Shown: in pieces, positions 39,908-44,005 of the stretch
Position numbering within the stretch: position 1 is the stretch's first letter
How the letters are laid out: every line of letters starts with the position of its first letter
Virus record (IMG/VR): IMGVR_UViG_3300046616_000054
Coordinates: 1 to 44,005 of that record
From: a virus
DNA: 44,005 nt
Reading direction: 5' to 3' (one strand)
The notes under the pieces: model-generated
Told to the model about the DNA's origin: nothing
Databases searched by the model: none
What the model saw: only the letters and a program-made list of their open reading frames with translations
Translations under genes and position numbers: made by a program

Positions 39908-41499
39908 TGGCTGAAGTCGAAACGACCATCACAGCCAAGGCCCTGTACGATTCCCTCACGCAGGACCGCAACCCTTATATCACCCGAGCCGAGCGCAACG
40001 CCAAGCTCACGGTGCCCTACCTCTTCCCGAAGAACGGCATCAGCCCCGCGTCCGACCTGGACGACACGAACCAGTCCCTCGGTGCCCGTGGTATCCGACA
40101 TCTGGCTTCCAAGCTGCAGCTCGCCCTGTTCCCCGTGAACTCCCCGTTCTTCAAGTACCAGATCGACGACCTCGCCCTTCAGGCACTCATGAAGTCCGAT
40201 GGGAAGCGCGGCGAAGTCGAACGTGCCCTTAGCGCCCGTGAACGAGCCGTCATCTCCGAGATGAACGCTTCCATGTTCCGACCGATCAGCTTTGAGGCAT
40301 GCCGTCAGCTTCTGGTCTCCGGCAACTATCTCCTCTTCATTCCCAAGAAGGGTAAGCCTCGCGGTTTCCGTCTGTCGTCCTATGTCGTCCAGCGTGACGC
40401 CTCGGGCAACATCCTTGACATCGTCGTCAGGGAGGAGATCGCCAAGACTGCCTTGCCTCCCGAAATCCGAGCAGCCCTGCCGGTGGCTAACGCTGCCGAC
40501 GCCCGTGAAGCCAAGATCGAGGTCTACACCAAGATCAGCCTGAGCGAAGACGGTTCTAAGTACGTCATCACGCAGGAGGTCCTAGACCAAGTCGTGGCCG
40601 GCGCTTACTCAGGCGAATACCCTGCTGACAAGCTCCCCTGGCTGCCGATCCGCCTGACCTACATCGAAGGTGAAGACTATGGCCGTGCGTTCGTCGACGA
40701 ATACGTTGGCGACCTGACGTCCCTCAATGCACTGACCGGAGCAATCCGAGATGGCACCATGCAGGCCGCAAAGGTCATCTGGCTCATCGCTGCCAACTCG
40801 ACGACGTCCGCTGCAAAGCTGGCCAAGGCCGAGAATGGCGGCTTCGTCCAGGGATCGAAGGATCACGTCACCTGTCTCCAGATGGAGAAGGCTGCCGACT
40901 TCAGTGTTGCCGAACGTCTCATTGGTGCCCTGACCGAACGCATCTCCTACGGCTTCCTCCTCAACAGCGCCATCCAGCGCAACGGGGAACGAGTGACCGC
41001 AGAAGAGATCCGCTTCATGGCCGGCGAACTCGACCAGGGCCTCGGTGGCATTTACTCGCTGCTCTCCGAAGAACTCCAGATGCCTGTCGCCAAGCTCTAT
41101 GGCCAGCGCATGGAAGCCGTTCGCAAGGTACCGCCGCTACCAAAGGAAATCTCCAGCACGTCCATCGTGACCGGTCTGGATGCCCTGGGTCGCGGTAATG
41201 ATCTGACCAACCTCGATACCTTCGTCGCAGGAGCTGCACAGCTCTTCGGCCCTGAGATCGTCAAGGAACGGATCTCGCCCACGGAATACTTCAAGCGCCG
41301 TGGCGCAGCCCTCGCGATCGACACTGGTGGCCTTGTGCTCACCGACGAAGAGATCGCAGCCCAGCAGGATGCCGAGCATCAGAGACAACTCGCAGTAGCC
41401 GCAACACCGAATGCCGTAGCCCAAATGGGTGGTGGCATGCGTGATGCACAACAGCAGGCGGCAGATGCCGAAACAGCTCAAGCACAAGGAACAGAATGA
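39907..41499 (+). CDS. portal protein, head-tail connector (T7 gp8-like)
   Basis: 530 residues, as T7 gp8 (536). Typical stretches: AKALYDSLTQDRNPYITRAERNAKLTVPYLFP near the start, RGIRHLASKLQLALFPVNSPFFKY, and FLLNSAIQRNGERVTAEEIRFMAGEL followed by LGGIYSLLSEELQMPVAKLY. The C-terminus is Ala/Gln-rich. It forms the dodecameric DNA gate. TAATG overlap at the start and ATGA overlap at the end. Confidence 0.96.
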   Translation: MAEVETTITAKALYDSLTQDRNPYITRAERNAKLTVPYLFPKNGISPASDLDDTNQSLGARGIRHLASKLQLALFPVNSPFFKYQIDDLALQALMKSDGKRGEVERALSARERAVISEMNASMFRPISFEACRQLLVSGNYLLFIPKKGKPRGFRLSSYVVQRDASGNILDIVVREEIAKTALPPEIRAALPVANAADAREAKIEVYTKISLSEDGSKYVITQEVLDQVVAGAYSGEYPADKLPWLPIRLTYIEGEDYGRAFVDEYVGDLTSLNALTGAIRDGTMQAAKVIWLIAANSTTSAAKLAKAENGGFVQGSKDHVTCLQMEKAADFSVAERLIGALTERISYGFLLNSAIQRNGERVTAEEIRFMAGELDQGLGGIYSLLSEELQMPVAKLYGQRMEAVRKVPPLPKEISSTSIVTGLDALGRGNDLTNLDTFVAGAAQLFGPEIVKERISPTEYFKRRGAALAIDTGGLVLTDEEIAAQQDAEHQRQLAVAATPNAVAQMGGGMRDAQQQAADAETAQAQGTE

Positions 41500-41624
41500 C
41501 CGACGAAGTAAAGCCCGTCGTGGCACCGAAGACACCCAAGGTCACCAAGCCGAAGCCCGTTGAAACGGATCTCCCTGAAGGGGCTGTCCGTCTTCTGACC
41601 GGCGGGGTCTATATCCCGTCGTGA
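41496..41624 (+). CDS. small protein between portal and scaffold, 42 aa
   Basis: ATGA overlap with portal, TGATG overlap with scaffold. Pro/Lys/Thr-rich (EVKPVVAPKTPKVTKPKP) with an ordered end AVRLLTGGVYIPS. Function unknown; coupling suggests a head component. Confidence 0.72.
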   Translation: MTDEVKPVVAPKTPKVTKPKPVETDLPEGAVRLLTGGVYIPS

Positions 41625-42487
41625 TGGAAAGCGTAACCGTAGGCGCAGCGTCAACTCCCTCCGAGGAAGAGGCGCTCGCCGCTCTCACAGCCGAGGCCGA
41701 AAGCGCCCCGACGACAACCGAAGAAGCCCTGGCTGCCCGTGACGCCTCGAAGGAAGCACCGAAGCTCCCTGAGAAGTTCAAGTCCACGGAAGACCTCCTG
41801 AAGGCCTACCAGGAGCTGGAGCGCAAGCTCGGCGCTGGTGAAGCTGAAGTTGAAACCGAGGTGACCGAAGAGGTCGCTGAAGTTGTCGAAGACGAACTCC
41901 CCGAGGACCTTGAGGTCACCGAGGACGACGTTGAGGAAGCATCCGCTGAAGAAGCCGCTGAAGGTGAAGACGACGAAGAGCCCCTCACAGGCATCGAAGT
42001 CGTTGAGTACCTGACCGATCGCTTCGCAGCGCAGGACGGCACTCTCTCCGACGACGACTACGCCCTGGCTGAAGAGATGGGCTACGACCGCGCAATGGTC
42101 GACGGCTACATCGCTGGTCAGCAGGCTCTTGCCGAGCAGGCCACAGTCAAGATCCACGAAGCTGCTGGTGGTGCTGATGCACTCCAATCCATGCTGGTCT
42201 GGGCTGCAACCGGTCTGACCCCGGCTGAGATAGAAGTCTACAACTCCACCCTGGCTGACAATGATGTCTCCAAGGCTACCGCTGGTGTCGCAAAGCTCCG
42301 TGCAGCCTACGAGGCTTCCCAGGGCATCGAACCTAAGCTCCTCGGTGGCAAGCCTGCCCGAGCAGAAGCTTCCGTCTTCACCTCATGGGCTGAAGTCACC
42401 GCCGCAATGTCCGACCCGCGCTACGGCACGAAGGACGCCAAGTACACTGCAGACGTAGCCGCCAAGCTGGCCCGCTCGTCCATCTAG
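41624..42487 (+). CDS. scaffolding protein (T7 gp9-like)
   Basis: ATG 41624 overlaps the stop before it; GTG one codon earlier is an alternative. 287 residues, extremely acidic in the first 130 (runs of Glu), with the gp9-type end ASVFTSWAEVTAAMSDPRYG followed by KDAKYTADVAAKLARSS. It directs capsid assembly and leaves the prohead. In T7 the capsid gene follows directly; here six genes intervene. Confidence 0.93.
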   Translation: MESVTVGAASTPSEEEALAALTAEAESAPTTTEEALAARDASKEAPKLPEKFKSTEDLLKAYQELERKLGAGEAEVETEVTEEVAEVVEDELPEDLEVTEDDVEEASAEEAAEGEDDEEPLTGIEVVEYLTDRFAAQDGTLSDDDYALAEEMGYDRAMVDGYIAGQQALAEQATVKIHEAAGGADALQSMLVWAATGLTPAEIEVYNSTLADNDVSKATAGVAKLRAAYEASQGIEPKLLGGKPARAEASVFTSWAEVTAAMSDPRYGTKDAKYTADVAAKLARSSI

Positions 42488-42494
42488 TAACGTA

Positions 42495-42535
42495 CCCCTC
42501 ACGCCTCTCCACGATGCGCATCAGAGGGGTCTTTC
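42495..42535 (+). terminator. long-loop stem after scaffold gene, weak terminator
   Basis: CCCCTC (42495-42500) can pair with GAGGGG (42524-42529), followed by TCTTT. The loop holds CTCTCCACGATGCGCATC, including a GATGCGCATC palindrome. Could also be a form of the leader repeat. Confidence 0.35.
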
Positions 42536-42547
42536 CCAAGGAAATAC

Positions 42548-42949
42548 ATGCCTGTCACTCTCAGCGCCTCAAGCGTCGAGAAGCTGAAGGCTGTGCATCC
42601 TGACCTCGTTCGCGTGGTCAAGAGAGCGGCATCAATGTCTTCCATCGACTTCACGGTCATGGAAGGCACCCGCTCGGTTGCCCAGCAGAAGCTGAACGTC
42701 GCCAAGGGTGTCTCGTCCACCATGAACTCTCGCCATATCCCCGGCAAAGACGGCCTCTCGAAGGCTGTTGACCTCGTCCCCATCGTGGGTGGCAAGGCCT
42801 CCTGGGACTGGGCGGTCTACAACAAATTCGCGCCGATCGTGAAGGAAGCTGCAAGGCTTGAGAATGTCCCCCTCGAATGGGGCGGTGACTGGAAGACCTT
42901 CAAGGACGGGCCTCACTACCAACTGCCGTTCAAGCAGTATCCGAAGTGA
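42548..42949 (+). CDS. endolysin, L-alanyl-D-glutamate endopeptidase type (M15/VanY-like)
   Basis: 133 residues with zinc ligands His63 (NSRHIPG), Asp75 (AVDLVP) and His123 (GPHYQL), and acid Asp120 in the WGGDWKTFKDGPHYQL signature of M15C peptidases. There is no signal peptide, so release depends on a holin. ATG follows AAGGAAATAC. It starts a lysis cassette placed between scaffold and capsid; T7 uses an unrelated amidase elsewhere. Confidence 0.93.
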   Translation: MPVTLSASSVEKLKAVHPDLVRVVKRAASMSSIDFTVMEGTRSVAQQKLNVAKGVSSTMNSRHIPGKDGLSKAVDLVPIVGGKASWDWAVYNKFAPIVKEAARLENVPLEWGGDWKTFKDGPHYQLPFKQYPK

Positions 42950-43173
42950 CCCATAAGCACTCGACCAGGAAGACTTCGAAGCTCTGGTTGGGTGTCGCCA
43001 TGGTCCTATCGTGGATTGCCCTATTCGCTGCGCTGGCGCTCAAGCTTGAGACCGCAGCAGTAGGGGTCACCGTTCTCATCCCCGCGATGTACACGGCCTA
43101 CACCACGATCGGGCACATGGACTATCGCCGCATCCTATCCAACACCCAATCACCGGAACCGTATCCCCAATGA
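42946..43173 (+). CDS. two-span membrane protein in lysis cassette, holin candidate
   Basis: Starts with GTG in a GTGA overlap with the endolysin. 75 residues: basic N-terminus, two hydrophobic segments (LWLGVAMVLSWIALFAALAL and AVGVTVLIPAMYTAYTTI) and a polar end. Between endolysin and Rz it is a natural second holin or an antiholin; the holin-like gene at 15476 stands in the T7 place. Confidence 0.8.
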   Translation: MTHKHSTRKTSKLWLGVAMVLSWIALFAALALKLETAAVGVTVLIPAMYTAYTTIGHMDYRRILSNTQSPEPYPQ

Positions 43174-43496
43174 CACCTGTCTATAAGTGGCTGGCATCGC
43201 TCCTCGCCGTCCTCGCTGTTGTCGGGATCATCTACGGCAAGGGGCGGCTCGATAGTGCCCACAAAGCAGAACTCGCTGAAGTCACCAGCCAACTTGCCGA
43301 GGTAACGCAGCTACGGAAGCTGGAGAAATCCGCCTACGCCGCTGATGCCCTCCTGGCTAAGGCGCAAGCCGACAAGCTTGTCCATCTGAACTCTGAACTA
43401 ACAGGACTGAACGCATATGTTGACGCGCTTCAAGATGCTGATCGTGAGTGCCTTAGTGGCGCTGACACTGACAAGCTGCGTCAGCTTTGGCAGTAA
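43170..43496 (+). CDS. Rz: i-spanin (Rz-like)
   Basis: ATGA overlap. 108 residues with one N-terminal membrane anchor (WLASLLAVLAVVGIIYG) and a periplasmic coiled coil (AHKAELAEVTSQLAEVTQLR ...). With the lipoprotein encoded inside its 3' end it should fuse inner and outer membranes at lysis. Confidence 0.9.
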   Translation: MTPVYKWLASLLAVLAVVGIIYGKGRLDSAHKAELAEVTSQLAEVTQLRKLEKSAYAADALLAKAQADKLVHLNSELTGLNAYVDALQDADRECLSGADTDKLRQLWQ

Positions 43497-43707
43497 GCAG
43501 TTATCTCCTCTTTACCCTGAGCTACCTTCGGACCTTCGCATCTGCTTCGATCAAGAAGTACCGCGACCGAAGGAAGGTCCGCTGACCAAACGGCAGACCA
43601 TGGTGCTCATCGGGGAACTCAAGAAATCCGAAACAACGAAGACGGCATGCGGCATCCGCCTCATCCAGTTCTACGACAACCTGGGTGGAACCAATGTCCG
43701 AATTTAG
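43417..43707 (+). CDS. Rz1: o-spanin lipoprotein (Rz1-like)
   Basis: Starts at ATG 43417 within the Rz gene in another frame (80-base overlap). Signal peptide LIVSALVALTLTSC with lipobox LTSC and the lipidated Cys. The remaining 75 residues are Pro-containing and polar. Overlap and lipobox are diagnostic of Rz/Rz1 pairs. An ATG six codons later is an alternative start. Confidence 0.9.
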   Translation: MLTRFKMLIVSALVALTLTSCVSFGSKQLSPLYPELPSDLRICFDQEVPRPKEGPLTKRQTMVLIGELKKSETTKTACGIRLIQFYDNLGGTNVRI

Positions 43708-44005
43708 CAAAGCATTCCGCGCCGCTCGGTCAGCCGGCAAGAAGGTCTTCTCCTGGAACGGCAAGTCGTACACGACCAAGCTGAAGGCGAAGGCCGACCC
43801 TAACAAATCCCCGTCCTCGCGCAGCGCCACCTCTGGTCCTCCGAGCGACAAACTCCAGCGGGCCGTCGATTCGGCAACCGCCAAGGGTAAGGCAGCAGCC
43901 GCCGCAAAGGCCGCAGCACCAGCCAAGCCTGCACCACAGCAGGGCCCACAGCCGGCCAAGGCAGTCGGTATCGCCAAGGCGAACTCCCCGATCGCTCGAG
44001 CAGCG
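43694..44005 (+). CDS. 5' part of Ala/Lys/Pro-rich basic protein (continues at position 1)
   Basis: ATG 43694 follows GGTGGAACCA and overlaps the Rz1 stop by 14 bases. The first 30 residues, FRAARSAGKKVFSWNGKSYT, form a motif often seen at the start of small phage proteins (basic helix then W-NGK-Y-T). The rest is Ala/Lys/Pro-rich. Bases 43879-44005 duplicate 1-127; the frame continues across the junction (offset 186 bases, 62 codons). Confidence 0.85.
   Translation, partial: MSEFSKAFRAARSAGKKVFSWNGKSYTTKLKAKADPNKSPSSRSATSGPPSDKLQRAVDSATAKGKAAAAAKAAAPAKPAPQQGPQPAKAVGIAKANSPIARAA
43879..44005. repeat. 127-bp exact terminal redundancy with 1-127
   Basis: The last 127 bases equal the first 127. 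They lie inside one gene and the frame is continuous, so this is the k-mer overlap of a circular assembly, not a biological terminal repeat. Confidence 0.95.

Noticed and set aside
43694-43878. Frameshift or truncation of the gene at the window end
   Set aside because: The frame is continuous with positions 2-352 after removal of the 127-bp redundancy, so the gene is intact.

Overview
The window is a complete or nearly complete circularised assembly of a T7-like podovirus (Autographiviridae-type) that carries a lysogeny module. The first 127 bases are repeated exactly as the last 127 (43879-44005), so one gene is cut by the window ends and the real genome unit is 43,878 bp. Practically all genes are on the + strand, GC-rich, and linked by 1-4 base stop/start overlaps. 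The T7 core set is recognisable: single-subunit RNA polymerase, ssDNA-binding protein, endonuclease I, primase-helicase, family A DNA polymerase, 5'-3' exonuclease, portal, scaffold, capsid, tail tubular A and B, internal virion proteins, tail fibre, holin and both terminase subunits. GC-rich coding sequence and an alphaproteobacterial-looking tRNA-Leu suggest an alphaproteobacterial host. That is inference only.

Read in phage order the genome starts near 17.8 kb. (1) 17775-19057 is a non-coding, repeat-rich region behind the large terminase gene. By analogy with T7 it should hold the physical ends, the packaging signals and the host-type early promoters. (2) 19.0-22.6 kb is an early operon: a GP88-family protein, a minimal protein kinase-like protein, several tiny membrane peptides and an HTH_39 protein. 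(3) 22.55-24.81 kb is the lysogeny module: a large inverted repeat that could be an operator, an unknown small gene, a MarR-like winged-helix regulator, a tyrosine integrase, and an attP region with an intact tRNA-Leu(UAG) and repeated TGGGAAAAT boxes. (4) 24.8-27.3 kb holds an exported Ser/Gly-rich protein, small membrane and unknown proteins and a likely 2OG-Fe(II) dioxygenase. (5) The RNA polymerase (27.3-29.8 kb) is followed directly by a candidate phage promoter.

(6) 29.8-39.5 kb encodes DNA metabolism. Three genes here have no usable ATG/GTG/TTG and appear to start with CTG. (7) 39.5-44.0 and 1-17.8 kb encode morphogenesis. A lysis cassette (M15-type endolysin, membrane protein, Rz, Rz1), a 178-residue basic protein, a small beta protein and an SGNH-hydrolase-like protein sit between scaffold and capsid, where T7 has nothing comparable. 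Capsid is followed by a strong intrinsic terminator like T7 T-phi. The remaining order (tail tube, internal core, fibre, holin, terminases) is the T7 order.

Three copies of a 16-bp identical element (TAGGTTGCCCCCTAGC) stand after the terminase, after the RNA polymerase and before the portal block. They resemble the SP6 promoter and are the best candidates for the phage polymerase promoters. The most interesting architecture is attP lying between the early promoter region and the RNA polymerase gene: integration would physically disconnect the polymerase from the early promoters, so the integration event itself could silence the lytic programme.
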